Shown here: positions 44,433 through 53,753 of the stretch, in pieces | Position numbering within the stretch: position 1 is the stretch's first letter | How the letters are laid out: each line of letters begins with the position of its first letter | Assembly: GCF_000429405.1 (NCBI RefSeq) | Contig: NZ_KE386898.1 | Location: forward strand, 5,631 to 69,630 | Source: Algoriphagus marincola DSM 16067 | GTDB taxonomy: Bacteria > Bacteroidota > Bacteroidia > Cytophagales > Cyclobacteriaceae | Length of the DNA stretch: 64,000 nucleotides | Reading direction: 5' to 3' | Notes under the pieces: model-generated | Seen by the model: the letters and a program-made list of their open reading frames with translations, nothing else | What the model was told of the DNA's origin: nothing | Databases searched by the model: none | Translations under genes and position numbers: made by a program

Positions 44433-44921
44433 TCATGGGAGTAGGGGATTAGAGGTGGAGGCTTGGAGTGCTGCTGAGGCACGCTTGATTGCCGATTTGA
44501 TCCGTCCATACATACCGCAGCGGCAGATATTTCCTGACATGGCCTGCTCGATTTCCTCGTCCGAAGGAGTTGGATTTTCATTCAAAAGGGCTACTGCAGA
44601 CATGATTTGCCCGGATTGACAATAGCCACATTGGGGAGTTTGCTCTTCGATCCAAGCTTGCTGAACGATGTGTAAGGTGTTTTCATCAGGAGCAATGCCC
44701 TCGATAGTCGTAATGTTTTTCCCTTCTACAGAAGATGCAGGAGTGATACAAGACCGGATTGGCTGCCCGTCAACATGGACCGTACAGGCTCCGCATTGAG
44801 CTATTCCGCAACCGAATTTGGTTCCGGTCAATTCACATTGCTCACGGATTACCCAAAGGAGTGGCATTCCTGCAGGGGCTTCCACGGGATATTCTTTTCC
44901 GTTTATAGTCAGGTTAATCAT
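44433..44921 (-). CDS. [2Fe-2S] small subunit of an isoquinoline 1-oxidoreductase-type hydroxylase
   Basis: The 162-residue protein has a plant-type ferredoxin domain with the first cluster ligands in [18 protein letters not shown] and [10 protein letters not shown] helical domain carries the second set in [12 protein letters not shown] and [17 protein letters not shown]. All eight cysteines are present. It has no signal peptide and should ride with the Tat-exported large subunit. It transfers electrons from the molybdenum site to an acceptor, probably a cytochrome. Confidence 0.93.
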   Translation of the reverse strand: MINLTINGKEYPVEAPAGMPLLWVIREQCELTGTKFGCGIAQCGACTVHVDGQPIRSCITPASSVEGKNITTIEGIAPDENTLHIVQQAWIEEQTPQCGYCQSGQIMSAVALLNENPTPSDEEIEQAMSGNICRCGMYGRIKSAIKRASAALQASTSNPLLP

Positions 44922-44991
44922 GATCAGGTTTTATGGTAAAAGATTCAATTTCAGTAATTTCCTGTATTTATTTCTCTAAAATACAAAAAGG

Positions 44992-45426
44992 TCATCGAGG
45001 TAAGGTGACAAACAATTGAGATTGTATCAGCCAAGCCCCCGATTTTTTAGTCCATTGAGCGGAATATTTTCCACCTACTGTGGCTTCTTCCGAATCTTCG
45101 AAATATCCTTTCCAGGTTCCTGTCTCCCAGGCAAGTTGAGTTTCTGGATTGACAATGACTTCATCGGGAGTTCGAATCCAATACATTCTGGGTCCCTGCA
45201 CTTCCTGTACATAGTCCATCAAGGCTTCTTTTCCTGAGATCATAGTCCCGGCGCCTGTAGTGATTAAAACATCGTCTGTCAGAAAAGTTGCGTTTAATTC
45301 CTCGTCAAAAGCGCGTAAGGCTTGATTGGAAGCTTCTCTTTGTGCAAGAATCTGAGATTTTTCAGATTCCTGCGCAAAGGTGAAATGGAATAAAAAGTAA
45401 AAAAAAAGGCAGCTTAATCCCTTCAT
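44992..45426 (-). CDS. Exported SnoaL/DUF4440-like protein
   Basis: The 144-residue protein has a signal peptide (ending FTFAQ) and an NTF2-like domain: ASNQALRAFDEELNATFLTDDVLITTGAG at the start and closing strands YSAQWTKKSGAWLIQSQLFV. No active site can be assigned. Its start overlaps the stop of the S9 peptidase gene (ATGA), so the two are coupled. It is the last gene of the eight-gene cluster. Confidence 0.82.
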   Translation of the reverse strand: MKGLSCLFFYFLFHFTFAQESEKSQILAQREASNQALRAFDEELNATFLTDDVLITTGAGTMISGKEALMDYVQEVQGPRMYWIRTPDEVIVNPETQLAWETGTWKGYFEDSEEATVGGKYSAQWTKKSGAWLIQSQLFVTLPR

Positions 45427-47453
45427 TTTTGGTCTCGATAATGATTAAACCAGCTTAAAATCGCGGCACTTTTACTCATCAGCATACTGGGTCGGTTCAC
45501 CAATCCATGAGAGGCATTGGGAATGCGAACCATGGCAGATTCAACACCCTGAAGTTTCAGCGCTGTATAGTATTGTTCGGATTCTGAAATAGGGGTTCGG
45601 AAATCCTTTTCTCCGGTAAGAAGCATGGTTGGGGTAGTTACATTTCCTACTAAGGAAAGAGGGGATCTTCTCCAGTAGTTTTCGATATCTTCCCAAGGCA
45701 TGGCTCCAAACCAGTATTTACCAAAAAATGCGGCACCATCAGCATGAAGTACAAAACTTGTCCAGTTGATCACAGGTTTGGCCACCACAGCTGCTTTAAA
45801 GCGATCGGTTTTTCCGACGATCCAAGCAGTCAAAACTCCCCCACCAGAGCCACCTGTCACAAAAAGATTTTCGGTGTCGATGTAACCTTTTTCAATAACT
45901 GCGTCTACACCTGACATCAGGTCTTCATAATCATGATTGGGGTAGTCATGATGAATCAAGTTGCCAAATTCCTGGCCGTAGCCGGTACTTCCTCTTGGAT
46001 TGGTGTAAAGTACCACATAGCCTGCAGCAGCATAAGCTTGAATTTCATAGGCGAAGGAAGGGCCATACATGGCAAAAGGCCCTCCATGAATTTCTAAAAT
46101 GAAGGGGTATTTTTTGTTGGGGTCAAAGTCAGGAGGGGTTACGATCCAACCTTGAACTTTTCGACCGTCAAAACTGGATTCCCACCAGATTTCTTCTGTT
46201 TTTCCAATTTTCCGATAAGAGAAAATATCATCATTCAAGGCAGTGAGTCTAGTGGTGGTGCCACCGTTCCAAATGGCGAGGTCGGCTGGGTGTTCTGGAC
46301 CGCCCAAAGTATAGGCGATTCGGTTATTAGACGAAACGGAGTAAGTGCCGGAATTATAGGGCCTTCCCAAATCTAGCCCCCCAAGCCCTTCGACGACCGT
46401 TCTGATTTTTCCCGTCAGGGCCACATAACCCACCTTGGTGTCTCCAAATTCATCATATTGAAAATAGACTCCTTGCCCACTGGCGTCCCATTGGGGATTG
46501 CCTGCATCTCGGTCTAGGTCAGCTGTCAGGTTTTTGATCCCCGTTCCATCTGTGTTCATTACATAGAGATGCGTGACTTGGTACCCTTGGAAGCTATCGT
46601 CAAATCCAGTGTAAGCGATCATTTTTCCATCTGGTGATAGGCTTGGGTTAGAATCAGGACCAAAACGGGAAGTCAAGGCGGTGATCTTTCCACTCGCTAA
46701 ATCAAGTTGGTAGATTTCGGAGTTCGCTGGCTCCAATTCCGAATTTTCAAGAAGATTGGCAGAGAAAAAGAGGCTTTGACCATCAGCAGACCAGATAGGA
46801 GATCCGTGATTCTGATTATCAAAAGTTCGCTGTCTCGCGGTACCACCAGAAAGGCCTATGGTAAAAATCTGCGAATTTCCGCTAGGCAGGTAGCCGGCAC
46901 CATCCCCACGGTAGTTCAATTCATCTATAAAAATCGGAGCTTCGTTCCATTCTGCTCCTTGTGGTTTGGAGGGGATGCTGAGCATGGATTTTTTAGGAGC
47001 GGGGACAAATTGTGTAAAGGCCAATTGCTGTCCATCCGCAGACCAACTCACCGCTCCCGGTGCATTGGCTGAGTTAGTCAGGGCCACAGACTCTTTGGTG
47101 TCTAGGTAGAATACAAAAAGTTTTACCCGTTCATCCTGGGCATTGGATCGGTAGGCAATTTTGCCCCCATCGGGGGACCAAACAGGCCCAAAATCTCGTT
47201 GATTTCCTTGTGTCAGGGGCCGATTTTGTGTTCCATCCGCATTGACAATCCATAAATTGGAATAGTCTCGATCGGTCATGATGTCCTTGAAGTTGCGGAC
47301 ATAGACGATCTTGCTCCCATCTGGAGAAATGCTCGGGCTAGTGACATATTCGAGATCGAAGAGATCTGTCAATTCGAAATTTGTTTTTTGCTGGGCGATG
47401 GTCAGCGAATACAGCCCGAAAGAAAGAAAAAGGAAAACCAGTACTTTTTTCAT
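45423..47453 (-). CDS. S9 family exported peptidase (prolyl oligopeptidase-like)
   Basis: The 676-residue protein has a signal peptide (ending LTIAQQ), a TolB/DPP-type propeller (~25-400; SPDGSKIVYVRNF, SPDGGKIAYRS, SADGQQLAFTQ, SPDGKMIAYTG) and an alpha/beta-hydrolase domain. The nucleophile S536 lies in TGGSGGG, the Asp in TGEKDFRTPISES and the His in NASHGLVNRPS. It should act as an acylaminoacyl- or dipeptidyl-peptidase in the periplasm. It is 7 bases after an amino acid permease gene, which fits peptide use. Confidence 0.93.
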   Translation of the reverse strand: MKKVLVFLFLSFGLYSLTIAQQKTNFELTDLFDLEYVTSPSISPDGSKIVYVRNFKDIMTDRDYSNLWIVNADGTQNRPLTQGNQRDFGPVWSPDGGKIAYRSNAQDERVKLFVFYLDTKESVALTNSANAPGAVSWSADGQQLAFTQFVPAPKKSMLSIPSKPQGAEWNEAPIFIDELNYRGDGAGYLPSGNSQIFTIGLSGGTARQRTFDNQNHGSPIWSADGQSLFFSANLLENSELEPANSEIYQLDLASGKITALTSRFGPDSNPSLSPDGKMIAYTGFDDSFQGYQVTHLYVMNTDGTGIKNLTADLDRDAGNPQWDASGQGVYFQYDEFGDTKVGYVALTGKIRTVVEGLGGLDLGRPYNSGTYSVSSNNRIAYTLGGPEHPADLAIWNGGTTTRLTALNDDIFSYRKIGKTEEIWWESSFDGRKVQGWIVTPPDFDPNKKYPFILEIHGGPFAMYGPSFAYEIQAYAAAGYVVLYTNPRGSTGYGQEFGNLIHHDYPNHDYEDLMSGVDAVIEKGYIDTENLFVTGGSGGGVLTAWIVGKTDRFKAAVVAKPVINWTSFVLHADGAAFFGKYWFGAMPWEDIENYWRRSPLSLVGNVTTPTMLLTGEKDFRTPISESEQYYTALKLQGVESAMVRIPNASHGLVNRPSMLMSKSAAILSWFNHYRDQK

Positions 47454-47460
47454 GGTATTA

Positions 47461-48783
47461 TTAGTTAATGATAGGTTGATTGGATCTTTTTTTAATCTGC
47501 GTTCTTAGTATATAGATGACGGCTAATAGCAATATGAAAATGCCTATTGCTAATAATTCATTATTGCTTAGTTGAAAAAATACCCAGGCTAAAGCGATCA
47601 GGGTTATGATTCCAATGCTATTCCCAAAGGGTACTCGAAAGTAGTTGGGGACCACGGATTTATTTTTCCAGCGAAATTTGAGATAGGCCAGGACAGCTCC
47701 AAAGTAGATTACCAAGGAAGCTCCTGTGACCAATACCAACAAATACCGGAAGCTGCCGGAAGCTGCGAAAGCAAATTCTAAAACACCCAAGAATAATATA
47801 GCCACATAGGGAGTACCGTGGGAAGGATGTACTTTGGAAAGAACAGGATGAAGCAATCCATCTTTTGCACCTGCATACAGGATTCTAGGAAGAAGTGTAA
47901 TTATGGAACTTAAAGTGCTCCAAACTGCAATAAAAGAGAGAATCAATACCAACAGAAATCCTGTTTCCCCAAAAATCACTTTGGCTAATTCAGCTAAAGG
48001 AGCTTCCTGATTAGTAAGCATCAAATCTCCCAAAACTCCTTGGGCGGCAAGGTGGATGGTACAAAATCCTAAAATCACCATTACAATACCTATTATAAAA
48101 CCCATAGGACCTGTTCGGGTCGGGTCTTTCATTTCTCCGCCATTGGCTATAGCGAGTTCCCCTCCCAAAAAGGCAAAAATGAGCAAAATGGAAGCCTCTC
48201 CGACTTTCCCGAATTCGGGGAACCCTTCCCAACTGATATTGGCAAAATCTATTTGGGTAAGTGCAATACTGACCAAAGCCATCAGAGATAGTACCTTAGT
48301 CCAGGTGAGGATTTTGATAAAGACCATACTGTCTTTTATTCCCTTAAAATTCAAAAAACAGCTGAAAGCGGTGATGGCAGCGAAGAAGGCAACCCTCATC
48401 CCGGTTTCTTTGAAAATAGGAAAGTATGAACCTGCAATATCAGCCAGGGCGTTCATCAAGGCACCACATGCTAAAACTCCTACTCCCATCCAATACAGAA
48501 TATTGGCAATAAATCCGGCCATGGGGCCAAAGGCACGATTGATGTAAACATACAAACCTCCGGTATCTGGTACTCGGCTGCCCAATTCTCCAAAACATAA
48601 TCCGAGACACATAAAAATAAATCCGCAGAAGATGTAGGCCAGAATACTGGCATGGCCCAAAATCCCATAAACCAAAGCTGGTAAAAGGAATATACCACTA
48701 CCAATGGAAATGCTAAGCACATTGGTAATGACACCACCCATTCCTACCTCACGCTTGAGCTCAGTTCTTTGTTTTTCTGCCAT
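47461..48783 (-). CDS. APC family amino acid permease
   Basis: The 440-residue protein has about 12 transmembrane helices and the APC signature near the start (VLSISIGSGIFLLPALVYG), FGELGSRVPDTGGLYVYINRAFG in the second and third helices, and FAFLGGELAIANGGEMKDPTR. It should import an amino acid or amine by proton symport or exchange. The genes on both sides in the operon (sulfatase, S9 peptidase) suggest uptake of products of extracellular or periplasmic degradation. Confidence 0.9.
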   Translation of the reverse strand: MAEKQRTELKREVGMGGVITNVLSISIGSGIFLLPALVYGILGHASILAYIFCGFIFMCLGLCFGELGSRVPDTGGLYVYINRAFGPMAGFIANILYWMGVGVLACGALMNALADIAGSYFPIFKETGMRVAFFAAITAFSCFLNFKGIKDSMVFIKILTWTKVLSLMALVSIALTQIDFANISWEGFPEFGKVGEASILLIFAFLGGELAIANGGEMKDPTRTGPMGFIIGIVMVILGFCTIHLAAQGVLGDLMLTNQEAPLAELAKVIFGETGFLLVLILSFIAVWSTLSSIITLLPRILYAGAKDGLLHPVLSKVHPSHGTPYVAILFLGVLEFAFAASGSFRYLLVLVTGASLVIYFGAVLAYLKFRWKNKSVVPNYFRVPFGNSIGIITLIALAWVFFQLSNNELLAIGIFILLLAVIYILRTQIKKRSNQPIIN

Positions 48784-48786
48784 TTG

Positions 48787-50448
48787 TTAATCTTTTAAGC
48801 CCTCTCCAAGTCGAGGAGTTGGGGTTCTGACACCAACAGATTTTGAATAGGTATTCCATTCCTGAAGCAATTCTTCGTATTTCTCAGGATAGCGTTCTTT
48901 CACATTGTTTTGCTCGTCCCGTGATACGGACAAGTCATACAGTTCAAAGTTTTCTTCTGAATAAGGAGCAGTGATATTGAGTAATTTCCACTTGCCTTTT
49001 CGAAGCATGATTCGACCTCGATGCTCCAAAGCAAATACATAGGTGGAATCGTGGATTTCATTTTTTCCTTCCTGTAGAATGGGTAAGAGGGACCTTCCAG
49101 CTAGTGGCTTTACTTCCTTTTCTTTCCAATCGGCAGGATATTCCAAATCTGCGAGTTGATAAAAAGTAGGGGCCAGATCCATCACTGTTACAAATTGATC
49201 CACAATTTGGTTGGTTTGAAGTACAGGTGAACCTGCTATGATCATGGGAGCAATCATACCTCCTTCGGTAGTATATCCTTTGAAGTAGCGATAAGGGGAA
49301 GTTCCTGCTTCGGCCCATTGAGGCCCATAGGAAATGAAGGAGTTTTCTTTGCCCATTTCTTCATAGGTATCTGTATAATTGTCTTGAAGAAAAGGACCGA
49401 AATAGGAACTGTAATAAAAGTCTTCAGCTGCTGCTCCATTGTCAGAAACGAAGACGATCAGTGTATTTTCATACAATCCATTTTCTTTTAGGTAGCTTAC
49501 TAATCGGCCGATATTGTAATCAAGGTTGTCAACCATTCCGGCATAGAGCTCCATTTTCCGGGCTTCTTTTTTTTGCTCTTCGGGAGAAAGTGAATCCCAG
49601 GAAGTGACAATCGGGTTTAAGGCCGGAAGCGAAGCATTGGACGGAATGATTCCAGCTTTTTTGAGGGATTCCAGCCTTTTATTTCGTAGAACTTCGTAGC
49701 CCTCATCGTATCGTCCTTGGTATTTTTTCCAAAACTTTTCATCCACCTGAAGCGGCCAATGGGGTGAAGTGTAGGCGGCAAAAGCAAAAAAAGGTTGTTT
49801 GTCTTCTCGATTTGACTCGATATAGGAAATCAGCTTGTCTGTATAAAAATCAGTAGAGTAGGCACCTTCTGGCCAGTTAGCTTTTTGGCCGTTTTCGGTG
49901 TAAGGGGATTCAGGAGCATCAGGGAAAATACCCCTGCTACTGTAATGATTCGCACCTCCCTCTAAGGTCACAAAGGATTTTTCGAAGCCTTTTCGATGCG
50001 GATTGTCCTCGGGACGTAGTCCTAGATGCCATTTACCCACGGTGTAGGTGTGATATCCTGCTTGCTGAAGTAATTCTGGTATTGGAATGATTCGCTCACT
50101 CAAATGTCCTTCATAGCCAGGTACACCAGTGACTAGGTCTTGCGATCCCATTCCTGCTACATGATTGTAATTACCAGATAGCATCATGGCCCGGGTAACG
50201 GCGCAAAAAGGAGCAGTATGATATTGACTAAAGCGGATTCCTTCTTTTGCCAATTGATCCAGACTTGGCGTTTCGATGTCTCCACCAAAGGACCCAAGGT
50301 CTGCATAAGCCAAATCATCTGCTACAATCAGAAGGATGTTTGGGGCTTTTTCTGGCGAATTTGGTTTGGAGCAGGAAAAAATTAAAAGGCTAAGTAATGC
50401 CAAAAGAGTGGTAGCTGAATAAAAATGTGAGAGATATTTCCTTTTCAT
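48787..50448 (-). CDS. Lipoprotein arylsulfatase with unusual CAVTR active-site motif
   Basis: From the ATG at 50448 the protein has 553 residues with a lipobox (LLIFSC). It shows sulfatase motifs: the N-terminal metal site NILLIVADDLAYADLGSFGGD, the active-site segment PFCAVTRAMMLSG, GKWHLG, and the second metal site FVSDNGAAAED. The formylglycine motif normally reads C-x-P/A-x-R; here the third position is Val (codon GTT). Whether this Cys is still converted is open. Its start overlaps the cyclase stop (ATGA). Size fits arylsulfatase A-type enzymes. Confidence 0.88.
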   Translation of the reverse strand: MKRKYLSHFYSATTLLALLSLLIFSCSKPNSPEKAPNILLIVADDLAYADLGSFGGDIETPSLDQLAKEGIRFSQYHTAPFCAVTRAMMLSGNYNHVAGMGSQDLVTGVPGYEGHLSERIIPIPELLQQAGYHTYTVGKWHLGLRPEDNPHRKGFEKSFVTLEGGANHYSSRGIFPDAPESPYTENGQKANWPEGAYSTDFYTDKLISYIESNREDKQPFFAFAAYTSPHWPLQVDEKFWKKYQGRYDEGYEVLRNKRLESLKKAGIIPSNASLPALNPIVTSWDSLSPEEQKKEARKMELYAGMVDNLDYNIGRLVSYLKENGLYENTLIVFVSDNGAAAEDFYYSSYFGPFLQDNYTDTYEEMGKENSFISYGPQWAEAGTSPYRYFKGYTTEGGMIAPMIIAGSPVLQTNQIVDQFVTVMDLAPTFYQLADLEYPADWKEKEVKPLAGRSLLPILQEGKNEIHDSTYVFALEHRGRIMLRKGKWKLLNITAPYSEENFELYDLSVSRDEQNNVKERYPEKYEELLQEWNTYSKSVGVRTPTPRLGEGLKD

Positions 50449-52367
50449 GCTGCTGAATGATTTTTCTCGAAGACAAACCACATTTTTAATTTTCCCTTCC
50501 CTTTGACCTCCAATTCACCTCTATATTCGAACTCAAGTCCTTCTTCATCCTGAATTTCAGCATAGGTGTTTTCGGAGATATTGATTTTGTTTAACTCACA
50601 AGCTCCTTCCATTCTTTGAGCTGTATTGACTGTGTCTCCCCAGATATCAAACTGAAATTTTTTGATTCCTACGATTCCTGCCACCACTGGACCTGTGTTA
50701 ATTCCTACCCGCATATCAAACTTTGCATTACTAGGCGTGGAAGGGTTGTTATTTCGCTGTATGATAAAGTCTCTCATCTCCAGAGCAGCCCTCACTACCG
50801 CCTGTACTTCCGATTTCTTATTTAGCCCTCCAGCTGCCATGTAGGCATCACCGATCGTTTTGATTTTTTCCAATCCATGGGAAGCGATGATTTCATCAAA
50901 TTTTTTGAAACAGGTATTTAACTCATTGACCAACTCCTTGGCACTCAAATGCTGAGCTTTTTGGGTGAAATCAGCAAAGTCTGTAAAAATCACGGTTACC
51001 TCTTCAAAATCCCTTGCTTCTGAAAATCCCTTTTCTTTCAATTCCTCTGCAACTTCTGCCGGCAAAATATTGAGCAAAAGCTTATCCGATCGATCTTTTT
51101 CTGCCTCAATGACCTCATTGGATTTTTTGATAAATACATACCTTCTCCACCAAAGGATGACGAGAATAAGCAAGAATAGTCCAGAGATCAGGAAAATAAG
51201 CTGTCGATTCCGCTCGACTTTCAGCCTTTCTTCAAACAGTAGGCTTTGCTCACGCATTTGCTGTGCATTTTGGATGCTGTCTAGAAGTTGCTTTTTTTCA
51301 AAATCATAATTCAGCATCAGTTGGGTAATCTCCTTGGTGTTTGATTCATTGCGAATACTGTCTCTGAGGGCGATGGCTTTTTTCAGGAAGGTAAGCTCAT
51401 CACGCGCATTCCCTGATTTCTCAGCGACCTCCATCAGTCTCTCGTAAGCCATTCTGGTGACCTTTACTTCGGAGGCCTTTTCTGCATTCTCCAACGATTT
51501 TTCCGCATGGAACTTAGAAAGATTGACTTGGTTTTTTTGGAGATACAATGCCGCTAGCCTGTTGTGAGTGTAGGCCAAGCCTCTCGTGTAGCCTAGGGAA
51601 TCCCGAATTCTCAAGGCTTCCAGCAGGGTTTCTTCTGCCAAGTCCAAATCACTCTTGTTGGCATAATTATTCCCCAAATTGCTAAGAGATAGTCCAATGG
51701 AGTAAGGGTTTTTGGTTTGAATTGCGATATCGAGCGCCTGTTTATGGTAGAAAATAGCCGAATCAATCGGTCCAGTATGTTCGAAAATAATGGCGAGATT
51801 ATTCAAAGAGGTATGGACTCTGCCTAAGTCGCCTACCCCTTCTTCAAGAGCTAGAGACTTTCTCCCATAGTCGAATGCTTCCTCATAATCGTATTGATCA
51901 TAGTATATGAGGCTGAGGGAATTGTAAACGCTGGCAATTCCGGTGGGTACTTCATGCTCTTCATAAATTGCTAGCGCGGAAAGGTGGTTGGAAATTGCTT
52001 TTTCCAGGTCTCCAAAAAACGCATAAATATTGGCAGAGAATGAGTGTGCTCTTGCTCTTTCCTTCCATAGATTTCGGGAAGCGAGTTTGGGGATTATTCT
52101 TTCTATGGATTTTGGATCGTAGGTAGCCGGATTTAATTCTTGCTGAGCCATCAAAAGGTAAAGCTGAGACTTCAGTATCCGGGCACTGTCTTTTTTTGCT
52201 TCACTTTTTTCAAGAGCCTCCTGTGCAAGTTGAATGGCTTCCTCGTACCGATATTCGGAGTAGCTATCGTAGGTGAGTACAATCAGACTGTCAATCTCAG
52301 TAGTTGATTGACCAAAAAGCTGGCAGGTGGTTAAAAAAAAGACACTATAAAAAATTATACTTTTCAT
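50445..52367 (-). CDS. TPR-containing membrane adenylate cyclase
   Basis: The 640-residue protein has a signal peptide (ending CQLFGQ), a periplasmic TPR region (~25-330; NLGNNYANKSDLDLAEETL), a transmembrane helix (~390-412), a short coiled coil and a class III cyclase domain (~440-635). Metal Asp residues are in VIFTDFADFT and KIKTIGDAYMAA; adenine-type Lys and Asp are in IKTIGD and FQFDIWGDTVN; Asn and Arg are in VNTAQRM. It should make cAMP in the cytoplasm in response to a periplasmic interaction. It overlaps sulfatase genes by 4 bases on both sides, an intimate coupling. Confidence 0.92.
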   Translation of the reverse strand: MKSIIFYSVFFLTTCQLFGQSTTEIDSLIVLTYDSYSEYRYEEAIQLAQEALEKSEAKKDSARILKSQLYLLMAQQELNPATYDPKSIERIIPKLASRNLWKERARAHSFSANIYAFFGDLEKAISNHLSALAIYEEHEVPTGIASVYNSLSLIYYDQYDYEEAFDYGRKSLALEEGVGDLGRVHTSLNNLAIIFEHTGPIDSAIFYHKQALDIAIQTKNPYSIGLSLSNLGNNYANKSDLDLAEETLLEALRIRDSLGYTRGLAYTHNRLAALYLQKNQVNLSKFHAEKSLENAEKASEVKVTRMAYERLMEVAEKSGNARDELTFLKKAIALRDSIRNESNTKEITQLMLNYDFEKKQLLDSIQNAQQMREQSLLFEERLKVERNRQLIFLISGLFLLILVILWWRRYVFIKKSNEVIEAEKDRSDKLLLNILPAEVAEELKEKGFSEARDFEEVTVIFTDFADFTQKAQHLSAKELVNELNTCFKKFDEIIASHGLEKIKTIGDAYMAAGGLNKKSEVQAVVRAALEMRDFIIQRNNNPSTPSNAKFDMRVGINTGPVVAGIVGIKKFQFDIWGDTVNTAQRMEGACELNKINISENTYAEIQDEEGLEFEYRGELEVKGKGKLKMWFVFEKNHSAA

Positions 52368-53746
52368 TCTTTTTTACTGTCAAGGTATTTAAAATGACTG
52401 TTGTCCTGCGGGCCTCTCACGACTAGGCTAGGTGGTAAGGGTCCCAGTTGCTTTACTGCCAAATCCATCGCTCGCATCATCTGAGCTAGCTTTTCAGGGT
52501 TTTCCTTGGCGAGGTTTGTTGTCTCTCCGGGATCGGTTTTTAGGTTAAAAAGGAGAGTGTCGTGAGCGTCCACGGCTTTCATGCCGCGACTACCCTCATA
52601 CCCTTCAAAAGGTCTCTTTATCTTCCAGTCTCCCTGTCTAAATCCTCGTTGGTCGGAAAGCATGTAATAGACGTATTCATCACCTTCCCGTATACCATTC
52701 TCGAAGAGTACTGCACTCAGATCTTTTCCGTCTATCGCCCTGTCCTGAGGAATTTCAGCCCCCACCAACTTGCAAAAAGTTGGAAACCAGTCCATCTGCG
52801 TTGCTAGGTCTTCATACACCTGACCCGGATCGATCTTTCCTTTCCACATGGCAACCGTTGGAACCCGAACCCCACCTTCGAAGGTATACTGCTTTCCTTC
52901 TCGCAATGATCCTGCTGATCCTCCATGATCTTCCATGACCAGCCATGGTCCATTGTCTGAAGAAAAGACAATCATGGTGTTTTCTAGTAGATCTTTTTCT
53001 TCCAGTTTCTTTAGAATTTCTCCCACACTCCAATCAATTTCTTGGATTACGTCTCCATAGAGTCCTCTTTGGGAACTGCCTTCAAAGTCAGGAGAAGCAT
53101 AAATGGGGACATGGGGCATATTATGCGCCAGGTAGAGCAAAAATGGCCCTTCAGCCGCCTGATCGATAAATTCCAGGGATTTTTGAGTGTAAGTTTTCGT
53201 GGTAAATCGCTGGTTGACGGAAATTGAATCGATCTCATTGTCTTTTAAGTAAACCACCGAAGCCATGTCATTGCTGTAGGGAATTCCATAATAAGAGTCA
53301 AAGCCTTGATTGAGTGGAAGGTACCTTTCCATGTGCCCGAGATGCCACTTTCCCACTGCAGCAGTTTGATAGCCCTTTTCTTTCAGGATTTCGGCAAAAG
53401 TGATTTCCTCAGGAGCCATGCCAGTAAGGCTTTCTGGAAAAAAGACGGCATTGATTCCCATCCGTTGGGGCATACGTCCCGTCAAAAGACCTGCTCTGGA
53501 AGGGCTGCAAACTGGTGATGCCGAAAGAAAGGAGGTGAACTTGATGCCTTCACTTGCGATCCTGTCAATATTCGGGGTTTGGATATCGGTAGCTCCAAAG
53601 CAACCCAAATCTCCATAGCCGAGATCATCGGTGAAGATGAAAACTATATTGGGATATGACTCAGAGTCGGGTGGGGGAGTATCTTCCTTTTGATTGCAGG
53701 AAAGGAAAATCATTAAAATGATTAAATATATTCCGAATACTCTCAT
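52364..53746 (-). CDS. Lipoprotein sulfatase with canonical CSPSR motif
   Basis: The 460-residue protein has a lipobox (MIFLSC) and full sulfatase motifs: metal site NIVFIFTDDLGYGDLGCFGA, formylglycine motif SPVCSPSRAGLLTG (C-S-P-S-R), GKWHLGH, and FSSDNGPWLV. It should desulfate a sulfated sugar or aromatic ester in the periplasm or at the cell surface after maturation by an FGE or anSME enzyme, which is not in view. It follows the cyclophilin gene by 7 bases and overlaps the cyclase gene (ATGA). Confidence 0.92.
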   Translation of the reverse strand: MRVFGIYLIILMIFLSCNQKEDTPPPDSESYPNIVFIFTDDLGYGDLGCFGATDIQTPNIDRIASEGIKFTSFLSASPVCSPSRAGLLTGRMPQRMGINAVFFPESLTGMAPEEITFAEILKEKGYQTAAVGKWHLGHMERYLPLNQGFDSYYGIPYSNDMASVVYLKDNEIDSISVNQRFTTKTYTQKSLEFIDQAAEGPFLLYLAHNMPHVPIYASPDFEGSSQRGLYGDVIQEIDWSVGEILKKLEEKDLLENTMIVFSSDNGPWLVMEDHGGSAGSLREGKQYTFEGGVRVPTVAMWKGKIDPGQVYEDLATQMDWFPTFCKLVGAEIPQDRAIDGKDLSAVLFENGIREGDEYVYYMLSDQRGFRQGDWKIKRPFEGYEGSRGMKAVDAHDTLLFNLKTDPGETTNLAKENPEKLAQMMRAMDLAVKQLGPLPPSLVVRGPQDNSHFKYLDSKKE

Positions 53747-53753
53747 GGCTTTT

